Below are positions 57,250-64,000 of a stretch of DNA of 64,000 nucleotides, one piece after another. The stretch comes from Streptomyces flaveolus (GTDB lineage Bacteria; Actinomycetota; Actinomycetes; Streptomycetales; Streptomycetaceae): assembly GCF_014648815.1 (NCBI RefSeq), contig NZ_BMRV01000003.1, forward strand, positions 586,642 through 650,641. Direction: 5' to 3'. A program made the translations under genes and the position numbers. The notes under the pieces were generated by a model. That model was not told the origin of the DNA. It saw nothing but the letters and a program-made list of their open reading frames with translations, and did not search any database. Within the stretch, counting starts at the first letter, position 1. The number at the start of each line of letters is the position of its first letter.

Positions 57250-59409
57250 TCAGGGGGTGCGGCAGACCGTGCCGTTGAGGGTGAACGTCGTCGGCGCGGG
57301 GTTGGCACCGTCGTTGGCGCCGACGAAGCCGAAGGTGGCGGTGGAGCCGCCGCGCGGAGCCAGCTGGGCGTTGGCGCCGTTGTCGGTCACATGGACGCGC
57401 GTGCCCGAGCTGGTGACGTTCGCGTTCCAGGAGCTCTGCACGGACTGGCCGGTGGAGGGCCAGGTGAAGTCCAGGGTCCAGCCGTTGATCGGGGCGTCAC
57501 CGACGTTGGAGACCGTGACGGTGGCGACGAATCCGCTGCCCCAGCCGCTGTCCACCCGGTAGTTGACCAGGCAGCTGCTGTCGTGCGGAGCCGTGGTGGC
57601 GAAGGTCAGAGGCTCGGAGGGGCGCGAGAGACGGCCGTCGGCGTCCCGGGCGAGGACGTTGACCGTGTGCTCGGAGCCCGGCGGCAGGTTGTGCAGCGCC
57701 GCCGAGGTGGAGGTCGAGGTGGCCAGCAATTGGGCGTTGGTGCCCAGGCGTTCGTACACCTCGTAGCGCACCGCCTTGCCGTTCGCGGGAGCCGTCCAGC
57801 TCACCGTGGCGGTTGAGCTGCCCACAGCGGTGGTCTTCGGTGTGCCGGGTGCGCCGACCGAGGCCGTGGCGGCGTGCGGGGCGACGGTGACCGTGGTGAT
57901 CGAGTACGGCGGCAGCACCTGGTCGCCCCCGGCGGTGGCGGCCACCCGGGTGACATCGGTATCGCCGCGGCCGTAACGGTGCACGACCGGTGCCTGGGCA
58001 GTGGGCGTGTATCCGCTGTAACTGATGTCGGCAGTGCGGGAGTTCAGCGGGTCCTTGTTGATCAGCATGACGCTCAGGGTGCCGTCGGCCCGGTGCACGG
58101 CGTGCGCGGAGACCTGGTCGCTGTCGGTGGAGGAGGCGACCATCGTGTCACCGGGACGACCCAGCTTCGTCAGCGACCTGATGCCGAAGTACGGGTGGAA
58201 CGGCGTGTTCACGGCCGGCTGGCAGACGTCGCCGACGCAGCCGCCGCTGGAGAGCAGGCCGAAGTCGTTGAAGTCGGTGTCGCCGTCCACCGTCTCCACC
58301 TTGGTGGGCCCGTTGTGGACGTTCCACCAGTCGACGTTGAAGACACCGTTCTCCAGCGCCGTCATGTAGGTGTCCGCGGCGAACAGGCCGTTGGGTCGAC
58401 TGTTCATCTGGACGTTGGAGTTGACCTCGGTGAGCGCGATACCGATCTTCGACGAGCGGTCGCCGGCGTACCGGTCGATCTGCCGCCGGACCTCGCGGAG
58501 CTGCCCGGGCAGCCGGGCGGTCCGGTCCAGGGCCTCGTCGGCGGTGGCGCCGCCCGGGTAGGAGTGCACGATGGCGAAGTCGATCGTCCCGGCGACCGCG
58601 GACAGTACGGTGTGGTTCCAGTCGGCCGAGTCACCCGGGCCGACGATGCCGTCCGGCCAGTCGCCCGGCGTGGTCAGCACGGCGCCGATCTTGATCGTCG
58701 GGTCGACCGCCTTCATCGCCTCGGCGTAGGCGAGGACGTTGCGGGCGTACTCGCGCGGGCTCTTGTCCGGGTGGTCGTCGGCCTCCCAGCCGCTGCCGTA
58801 GTGGCCATTGCCGTAGATCTCGTTGCCGATCTCCCAGTACTTCGCCCCGTAGCCGCGGGTGACGTTGGCGTACCGGACCCAGTCGGCGGCCTCCTGCGGG
58901 GTGCCGGTGCCGTAGTTGGCGATGATCATCGGCTGGGAGCCGGAGGCGCGGACGCTGCCCATGAACTCGTCGAAGGTGGTGCCGGGCGCCACGTAACCGC
59001 CGGGGGCCGTGTGGTCCTTCCAGTGGTAGATGTCGCCGTAGGATCCGCCCGGGTAGCGCATCATGCCGACGCCGGCCTGGCCCAGCAGGCCGGTCACCTC
59101 GGGGTCGTTCATGTGCGAGTCCCAGAGCGCGTGGTTGACTCCGAACGCCGCCTTGTCGATGGTGCCGAGCCCCACTCCGGCGTTGACGGAGACCTTGACG
59201 GTCGACGCCTCGTCGGCGGCCGTTGCCGTGGCGGCCGGGTCCGCGGAGGTCCGGCCGGTCTCGGCGGGCGCCGGGGGAGCGGCGGCGAGGGCGGCGGCCG
59301 CGGCCAGGGCGCAGACGAGCGCGGCGGCGGGGCGTCTGCCCGCGGTTCTTCCGGCTCTGCGAGGCGATCGGCCCAACCGGCCGGCGGCGGGCAGGTGTGC
59401 GAGCGGCAT
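57250..59409 (-). CDS. Secreted glycoside hydrolase (GH51-like) with Fn3 and CBM2
   Basis: A 719-residue secreted enzyme. The signal peptide is residues 1-50 (ending APPAPAETG). The catalytic part at about 70-500 has GVNHALWDSHMNDPEVTGLL, MRYPGGSYGDIYHWKD, YWEIGNEIYGNGHY (acid/base Glu at about 197) and IGIALTEVNSN (nucleophile Glu near 330). This is a clan-A barrel close to arabinofuranosidase or GH44/51-type enzymes. A fibronectin type III domain (TVSWTAPANGKAVRYEVYER) lies at about 520-610, and a C-terminal cellulose-binding CBM2 (DSSCLVNYRVDSGWGSGFVA, NGWTLDFTWPSTGQSV) at about 615-719. ATG 59409 follows GAGGAGGA. A CebR-type operator lies upstream. Confidence 0.87.
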   Translation of the reverse strand: MPLAHLPAAGRLGRSPRRAGRTAGRRPAAALVCALAAAAALAAAPPAPAETGRTSADPAATATAADEASTVKVSVNAGVGLGTIDKAAFGVNHALWDSHMNDPEVTGLLGQAGVGMMRYPGGSYGDIYHWKDHTAPGGYVAPGTTFDEFMGSVRASGSQPMIIANYGTGTPQEAADWVRYANVTRGYGAKYWEIGNEIYGNGHYGSGWEADDHPDKSPREYARNVLAYAEAMKAVDPTIKIGAVLTTPGDWPDGIVGPGDSADWNHTVLSAVAGTIDFAIVHSYPGGATADEALDRTARLPGQLREVRRQIDRYAGDRSSKIGIALTEVNSNVQMNSRPNGLFAADTYMTALENGVFNVDWWNVHNGPTKVETVDGDTDFNDFGLLSSGGCVGDVCQPAVNTPFHPYFGIRSLTKLGRPGDTMVASSTDSDQVSAHAVHRADGTLSVMLINKDPLNSRTADISYSGYTPTAQAPVVHRYGRGDTDVTRVAATAGGDQVLPPYSITTVTVAPHAATASVGAPGTPKTTAVGSSTATVSWTAPANGKAVRYEVYERLGTNAQLLATSTSTSAALHNLPPGSEHTVNVLARDADGRLSRPSEPLTFATTAPHDSSCLVNYRVDSGWGSGFVATVTVSNVGDAPINGWTLDFTWPSTGQSVQSSWNANVTSSGTRVHVTDNGANAQLAPRGGSTATFGFVGANDGANPAPTTFTLNGTVCRTP

Positions 59410-59495
59410 GACGTGTCCTCCTCGGTCGAGCGCCGCGTCGGTCGGCAGGACGCCCGGTGTGACTGGTCGGTGGGGTGCCTTCGGCGGAACGTTGA

Positions 59496-59509
59496 TGGGA
59501 GCGCTCCCA
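59496..59509. promoter_or_regulatory. CebR-type operator TGGGAGCGCTCCCA
   Basis: Perfect 14-bp palindrome, identical to the binding sequence of the cellobiose-responsive repressor CebR known from Streptomyces. It lies 87 bp before the hydrolase start. Implies induction by cellobiose. Confidence 0.88.
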
Positions 59510-59655
59510 TGAATGATGCGGAGGAGGCATGACCACGTCAATGGTGCGGACGAGGATGACCTGATCTCCCGTCACCCGTGCCGCCGTGAGCCATCGGCCT
59601 GCGTGCTCCGAATGCATGATCCACCTCGCCATGACCGGCCTCATGGCCCGCCGCC

Positions 59656-59832
59656 TCACCGACGAGAACGCCCTCTCCGGCCTCGACCCGACACCACAGA
59701 CCAGCCGGACTCCGCGCCGCTCGCGGACAGGACGGTGAAGCCGGACGCGAGGAGCGCCACGGTCGTGAGGAACACCGCGGCGGTCCAGGGACGGCGCGGG
59801 CGGCGCAGTAAGCGACGGAGAAGGGTGGGCAT
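59656..59832 (-). pseudogene. Signal-peptide remnant of a secreted glycoside hydrolase
   Basis: A 58-codon frame starting MPTLLRRLLRRPRRPWTAAV with a full Sec signal (FLTTVALLASGFTVLS) that soon loses sense after ASGAESGWSVV and stops. GGAGG precedes ATG 59832 by 6 nt, and a degenerate CebR site lies at 59884. It is the promoter, start and signal of a gene whose mature part was lost. Confidence 0.5.
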
Positions 59833-59883
59833 GGGTACCTCCGGTGGGGCGAAGGGGCGAAGGGGGGAGCGCCCCCTCTTTAT

Positions 59884-59897
59884 CGGGAGCGCTCTCC
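59884..59897. promoter_or_regulatory. Degenerate CebR-type operator
   Basis: CGGGAGCGCTCTCC matches the CebR site in 11 of 14 bases. It lies about 50 bp upstream of the signal-peptide remnant, in the expected place. Confidence 0.45.
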
Positions 59898-59964
59898 GTA
59901 TGTCGGTGCCTCGCTGTCTTGGTGTGTGAGCGCCGCGTACCGGTCTCCCGGTACGCGGGTGGGG

Positions 59965-61344
59965 TCAGTTGGTCGGGAAGTTGTCGGTGGTGCTGATCCG
60001 GTTCTTGACCAGCGCACCGGACTCGGTCAGCACGCCACTGCCGCTGTAGTCGCCGCCGTCGCAGGTGCCCGGCTTGAACGCCGCGCTGCTCTCGTCGGCG
60101 TCCGAGTACGTCCAGTTGGCGTAGCTGATCTTCAGCTGGTCAAGGAGGTCCAGCCAGGCCGTGGTGCTCGTCCGGTCCAGCGCTCCGCCACCGGTGGCGC
60201 TCACCGTGCCGAACTCGGTGACGAACAGCGGCAGTTTGGCGGCCGCCCGGCTCACCGTGGCGCGGTAGTTTTCCTTGTGGCTCGCGGCGTAGAAGTGGAA
60301 CGCGTACATGATGTTGGAGGCGTTGACCGGGTTGTTGACGACCTCGGTCTCGTTGGAGCCGTCCGAGACGCCCAGCGAGGACCAGCCGCGCGTGCCGACG
60401 ATGACGACGGCGTCGGGGTCGGCGGCCCGGATGACCGGGATGACCTGCTCGGCGTAGTTCTTGATGGTGGTCCAGCTCACGCCGTTGGGTTCGTTGGCGA
60501 TCTCGTAGATCACGTTCTTCTTGGCGGCGTTGCGGGCGGCGACGGACGCGAAGAACGTCTTGGCCCGGTCGATGTTGAAGTTCGGGTCGCCTGGGGTGAG
60601 GGTGTGGAAGTCGATCAGCGCGTACATGCCGCGGGCCTCGGCCATGTCGACGTAGCTGTTCACGCGACTGGTGAAGCCGGCCGGGTCGGTCTCATAGCCC
60701 TGCTCCTGCACGTACATGGCGATGCGCAGCAGGTCGGCCTTCCAGTTGGTCGCCAGGGCGTCCAGGGAGGCGCTGTTGTAGCACTTGCTGAACCACTGGA
60801 TGCCGTGCGTGCTCATGCCGCGCAGCTGGATGGGACGGTTGTACTGGTTGCACAGGTTCACACCGCAGACCTTGAGCTGCCCGTTGACGTCCACGGGGGC
60901 GCCGGTGCCCGGGTCGGGCGGGGGCTCGTCGCCGCCGCCGACGGAGCCCGTGCAGGCCACGCCGTTGAGCGTGAAGGTGGCGGGCTTGGGGTTGCTGCCT
61001 GTGAAGCTGCCGGTGAAGCCGAGGTCGGCACTGCCGCCAGTGGCCAGCGTGCGGTTCCAGTCCAGGTTGGTGGCACTGACAGCGGAACCCGACTGCGACC
61101 AGGTGCTGTTCCATCCCTGGGTGACCTTCTGACCGGCGTCCGGCCAGGTCCACTTGAGTGTCCAGCCGTTGACCGGGTCGCCCAGGTTGGTGACCTTCAC
61201 CCCGGCCTGGAAGCCGCCCTGCCACTGGCTGGTGATCGTGTAGTCGACCTTGCAGCCGGTGGCGGCCACCGCCTGGGGGCCGGCCAGGGTCATCAGGCCC
61301 AGGGTCGTCGCGCAGGTGGCCAAGAGGGCCAAAGTGCGTTTCAA
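59965..61344 (-). CDS. Secreted GH5 endoglucanase with N-terminal CBM2
   Basis: A 459-residue cellulase. TTG 61344 follows AAGGAGGA by 6 nt and starts KRTLALLATCATTLGLMTLA, a Sec signal to about residue 28. A CBM2 cellulose-binding domain at about 30-130 (CKVDYTITSQWQGGFQAGVK, NGWTLKWTWPDAGQKV) is joined by a Gly/Pro-rich linker to a GH5 domain at about 155-455. That domain has RGMSTHGIQWFSKC, ADLLRIAMYVQEQGY, YEIANEPNGVSWTTIK (acid/base Glu) and LFVTEFGTVSATG (nucleophile Glu). It cuts beta-1,4-glucan chains. A perfect CebR operator at 61404 lies 60 bp upstream, so it should be induced by cellobiose together with the hydrolase at 57-59 kb. Confidence 0.93.
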   Translation of the reverse strand: MKRTLALLATCATTLGLMTLAGPQAVAATGCKVDYTITSQWQGGFQAGVKVTNLGDPVNGWTLKWTWPDAGQKVTQGWNSTWSQSGSAVSATNLDWNRTLATGGSADLGFTGSFTGSNPKPATFTLNGVACTGSVGGGDEPPPDPGTGAPVDVNGQLKVCGVNLCNQYNRPIQLRGMSTHGIQWFSKCYNSASLDALATNWKADLLRIAMYVQEQGYETDPAGFTSRVNSYVDMAEARGMYALIDFHTLTPGDPNFNIDRAKTFFASVAARNAAKKNVIYEIANEPNGVSWTTIKNYAEQVIPVIRAADPDAVVIVGTRGWSSLGVSDGSNETEVVNNPVNASNIMYAFHFYAASHKENYRATVSRAAAKLPLFVTEFGTVSATGGGALDRTSTTAWLDLLDQLKISYANWTYSDADESSAAFKPGTCDGGDYSGSGVLTESGALVKNRISTTDNFPTN

Positions 61345-61403
61345 CGTTCCTCCTTGTGCTCGTACGAAGCGAAGCGAACGGGAGATGCCACGACGGAGCA
61401 TTA

Positions 61404-61417
61404 TGGGAGCGCTCCCA
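61404..61417. promoter_or_regulatory. CebR-type operator TGGGAGCGCTCCCA
   Basis: Perfect copy of the 14-bp CebR palindrome, 60 bp before the TTG start of the GH5 endoglucanase. Confidence 0.88.
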
Positions 61418-61561
61418 AAAGTGCGTCGGCGCGAGAACGTACACCGGTGCGTCGATCGCGTACAGGGATTGGACCGTCGAACGGTTTCGACTTCTGGCCG
61501 GCCGATCCCACCCCGGGTGGGGCGAGCGGATGCGCGCGGTGCGGTGCGGAAGGGGGCAGCG

Positions 61562-61711
61562 AGATCCTCGTCAGCCTCATCGACGAGTTGCTCGCCGTGT
61601 GGGACGGCAAGCCGGCCCGGGGGTATGGCGGCACCGCCGCCGTTGTCGCCTACGCGACACGGCAGGGCATTCCCGCGCGGATCGTGTGGCCCGAAGGAGC
61701 CGGCGGTGGCC
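61562..61711 (+). pseudogene. C-terminal fragment of a hypothetical protein
   Basis: ILVSLIDELLAVWDGKPARG, TAAVVAYATRQGIPARIVWP and EGA resemble the C-terminal end of SLOG-like/hypothetical actinomycete proteins (pattern AVWDGxPARGxGGTADVVAYA). The remainder of the gene is absent upstream. Confidence 0.4.
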
Positions 61712-62821
61712 CTGTTCGTCACGGCAGGATGTGCCCGGACCGGCACAGGAGACCTTCGCAGTCCGAGACGAGCGGGAACAGGCCCCTCGACGGGGGCGGC
61801 TTCGCCGCGCTCAGCGCATGCGGCAAGCACGGCCACAGCCTCCTGCCGGGCCCGCGCCCCCAAGGAATCGGCCACCCCGCAGATGGTGATCCTCAGCTAC
61901 GGCAACACCAGCGCGGGCGCCATGGACCCGGGGCGGCTGTCGATCGGGCTGTCCAGCGCTGCCGGAAGCGGACAGCCGCTGACCTTGGATAGGCCGCTCG
62001 GAAGCGGGGACTGAGCGTGGAAGTCGAAGGACCTGAGGGGGTGGTGCTGGCCACCCACGGCATACGCTCAAGGTCACTGTCGTGCTCACGGGTGGTGAGC
62101 TCACGGCCGGCGCCCGGCCCCTGGACATCGAACTCGTCCTTCTGCCGCGGCGGGGTGCTCAGGACCCGACGTCGAGGACGTCGTGCCGAACAGCGCAGCG
62201 CCGGGGGAGGGCTCCTCCACTCTCACGGTGAGCGTTAGCGACCCGGCGATCAGCAGGCACCGGGCCGCCCATGGCCACGATGCCTAAAGCGACCTGCTCA
62301 TCGCCTCATGGCCCCCGGACCCCGCCGCAGCAGCCGACGGCATCGACACTGGCACCGCCGCCCGCGTGACCACGCTATTCGCCTCGTTAGGGGGAGGAAC
62401 GCTGGACAGATCGGTCGAATGGTCCCACGATCGATCTAGGCTTGGCTGCGGGCTGTGCCGGAGTGAGAGTGTGAGCAGTCCGGCAAAGGATCAGGTGGTG
62501 GTCCAGTCGCGTAGTTGCCGGGGCGATCCGGGCGACGCCGAGTGCTCCGGAGGGCCGCGTCGCGTACCAGGGCGACGGCCGCCTTGGGCGGGTAGCCGTC
62601 GTAGACCGCCTGGGTGAACTGGCCTGCCACCCGAGCGAACACAGACTCGAACTCGGCTTGTCGATCGACGCCTTCAGCTATCACCTCCATACCGGAAAAC
62701 CGCCAGCTCAGGACACGAAATCCGGCTGGTGTACCAGGGCGTCGACATGGCTGGCGATTCCGGGGTGGCCGCAGGCCCGGCCGTGGGATGCGCGCCGTGC
62801 CTGCGGGTGTGTGAGGAGAAG
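61712..62821. other. Decayed intergenic sequence, no supported gene
   Basis: Protein-like snippets occur in different frames, such as MVILSYGNTSAGAMDPGRLS (about 61880) and VIAEGVDRQAEFESVFARVA on the minus strand (about 62640), but none has a start, continuity or recognised family. I see no intact gene, RNA or clear repeat here. Confidence 0.5.
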
Positions 62822-64000
62822 TCAGACGTAGTACGGGTGCATGAAGTGCGTCTGGCCGTATACGAAGCTGTTCGGTGAGGACTCCCAGCCCAGGAGGGCG
62901 CCGTTGAACATGGCGTCGGGCTTGGTTGTCCAGGTCCACAGGCGGACGACGCCGGTGGACGAGTCGCCGTACATGGCGCCGAGGTCGTCGCGGCCGTCGC
63001 CGTTGTAGTCGCCGACCACCAGCTGCATCAACGAGACGTCGAGGCGGCCGCTCAGGGTGAGCTTCGGCATGGGGCCGAAGGCGGTGCCCGTGGAGAGAAG
63101 GGTTTGGACCGTGTCCGTGCCGTCAGTGTGGTCGTACCAGAACATCAGGTCGTCGCGGCTGTCGCCGTCGAAGTCACCGGTGCGCGGGCGGGCGCGGTTC
63201 CAGTCGAACGTGGTGGCCGCCGGGCCCGTCCACCACGTCGCCGGGGTGGTGAAGACACCGGTCGGCGTGGTGGGGAAGACGTACGTCTTGATGCTGTTGT
63301 CACCCTGGCCGTAGAGGAGGCCCACTTCGTCGCGGCCGTCGCCGTTGAAGTCGCCGGTCACGAACTTGGAGCGGGAGGCCAGCCAGGTACCCTTGGGGCC
63401 GGACCACTCGGACGGGATCAGCCGTACGACACCACCGTTGCCGTTCGACGTCAGCGTCCACAGCTTGGTGACGCCCGTGGTCCTGTCCACGTTCCAGATC
63501 GCCACGTCGTCGTAGCCGTCGCCGTTGAAGTCGCCGGCCAGCGGGGTCATGTAGGTCTCGTGAAAGGTGACGTGGTTCGGGACAACCTCCCACGCCTTGC
63601 TCGGCTCGCTGTAGGTGCCGTCCGCCTTGCCGAGCGCGATGAACAGCTTGACGCTGCTGTCGCCGTAGCCCTGGATCGCCATGAAGTCGGCGCGGCCGTC
63701 ACCGTTGAAGTCGCCGGTGGCGCGCTTCATGTGCTCGTTGCCCCACTGGCCCACGGCCGAGGTGTACGTCTTCTTGTAGCCGCTGAGGCTGCCGTCCGGC
63801 TTGCCGGAGAAGCTGTACGTGGCGTCCGTGCCCTGCGGGAAGACGTACCAGGCCGACATGTCGCTGCGGCCGTCGTGGTCGAGGTCGCCGCGGACGGCGG
63901 TGTTGCTGGACCACACAGCGGCACCGGACGCGTCGCGGATGACGAAGTCGCCGGTGTCCAGGAGGGCCGCTCTGCCGCCGGTCGCGCTGGTGCCGGACTG
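62822..64000 (-). CDS. Secreted lectin/FG-GAP repeat protein, partial (N-terminus beyond window)
   Basis: The open frame runs off the right edge; 392 residues are seen. The edge part, AALLDTGDFVIRDASGAAVW, is the bulb-type (D-mannose) lectin repeat pattern. After it come at least five FG-GAP/VCBS repeats, each with a calcium-type loop: GDLDHDGRSD, GDFNGDGRAD, GDFNGDGYDD, GDFNGDGRDE, GDFDGDSRDD and GDYNGDGRDD, spaced about 50-60 residues. Such repeats form an extracellular beta-propeller. It is surely secreted; the signal peptide and any catalytic domain lie outside the window. Confidence 0.85.
   Translation of the reverse strand, partial: QSGTSATGGRAALLDTGDFVIRDASGAAVWSSNTAVRGDLDHDGRSDMSAWYVFPQGTDATYSFSGKPDGSLSGYKKTYTSAVGQWGNEHMKRATGDFNGDGRADFMAIQGYGDSSVKLFIALGKADGTYSEPSKAWEVVPNHVTFHETYMTPLAGDFNGDGYDDVAIWNVDRTTGVTKLWTLTSNGNGGVVRLIPSEWSGPKGTWLASRSKFVTGDFNGDGRDEVGLLYGQGDNSIKTYVFPTTPTGVFTTPATWWTGPAATTFDWNRARPRTGDFDGDSRDDLMFWYDHTDGTDTVQTLLSTGTAFGPMPKLTLSGRLDVSLMQLVVGDYNGDGRDDLGAMYGDSSTGVVRLWTWTTKPDAMFNGALLGWESSPNSFVYGQTHFMHPYYV

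Noticed and set aside
62436..62939. A 167-codon minus-strand frame
   Set aside because: Only its middle (RQAEFESVFARVAGQFTQAV) looks like protein; Pro/Arg-rich ends, no ribosome binding site and no recognised family.
1..64000. CRISPR arrays, prophage or integrative-element attachment sites
   Set aside because: No regularly spaced repeats, phage structural genes or integrase were seen; mobility is limited to IS elements and fragments.

Overview
The window is very high in G+C. Start codons are often GTG or TTG behind strong AAGGAGG-type ribosome binding sites, and genes often overlap by 1 to 4 bases. With cellulose-utilisation (CebR-type) operators, SpoIIE-type phosphatases and many TetR regulators, this points to a Streptomyces-like actinomycete. 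The density of accessory metabolism, insertion sequences and broken genes suggests a chromosome arm or other variable region. No rRNA, CRISPR array, prophage or PKS/NRPS assembly line was seen.

Layout. 0-7.4 kb: membrane protein, decayed transposon-type gene, XRE regulator divergent from an alcohol dehydrogenase-cupin-SDR(broken)-lipoprotein-MFS group, then a mosaic gene fragment. 7.4-13.4 kb: TetR gene, aldehyde dehydrogenase, acetoacetate decarboxylase-like enzyme, small protein, flavin oxidoreductase (internally deleted) and a divergent membrane protein. 13.4-17.6 kb: TetR, PfpI/DJ-1 protein, aldehyde dehydrogenase and saccharopine-dehydrogenase-like reductase. 17.7-19.5 kb: small protein, molybdopterin oxidoreductase, flavin reductase and zinc-ribbon protein. 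19.6-28.8 kb: fatty-acid type catabolic operon (CoA ligase, SDR with frameshifts, acyl-CoA dehydrogenase, kinase-like phosphotransferase), MHS transporter, TetR with two palindromic operators and a secreted neutral ceramidase. 28.9-29.9 kb: fragments of three or more genes. 30-36.9 kb: TetR/MMPL pair, quinone oxidoreductase, PucR-type regulator, CoA ligase. 37-41.3 kb: two multidomain SpoIIE phosphatases. 41.4-48.6 kb: a PfpI-SDR fusion, esterase, second decarboxylase-like enzyme with a gutted aldehyde dehydrogenase, and two NmrA-like reductases. 48.6-54.7 kb: gene remnants, Lrp regulator, deaminase and insertion sequences. 54.7-57.2 kb: a tRNA-like element directly abutting a 785-residue protein of unknown function. 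57.2-61.4 kb: two secreted glycoside hydrolases under CebR-type operators. 62.8 kb to the end: a secreted lectin/FG-GAP protein running off the window.

Two points stand out. First, a 71-nt cloverleaf with a UCC anticodon loop, but without the usual D-loop/T-loop consensus, fills the whole predicted 5' leader of the 785-residue gene. A good promoter sits just before it and the ATG follows 3 nt after the discriminator base. Second, a 21-bp palindromic element (AATGTTTAC-N3-GTAAACATT type) recurs in front of the TetR gene at 7.4-8.1 kb, the decarboxylase/aldehyde dehydrogenase operon, the flavin oxidoreductase and its divergent neighbour, the quinone oxidoreductase at 33 kb, the CoA ligase at 35.4 kb and the second decarboxylase at 44.3 kb. 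This suggests one scattered regulon for carbonyl or electrophile metabolism controlled by that TetR protein.

All functions are read from sequence motifs and family knowledge without database searches; promoter, operator and RNA predictions are by eye.
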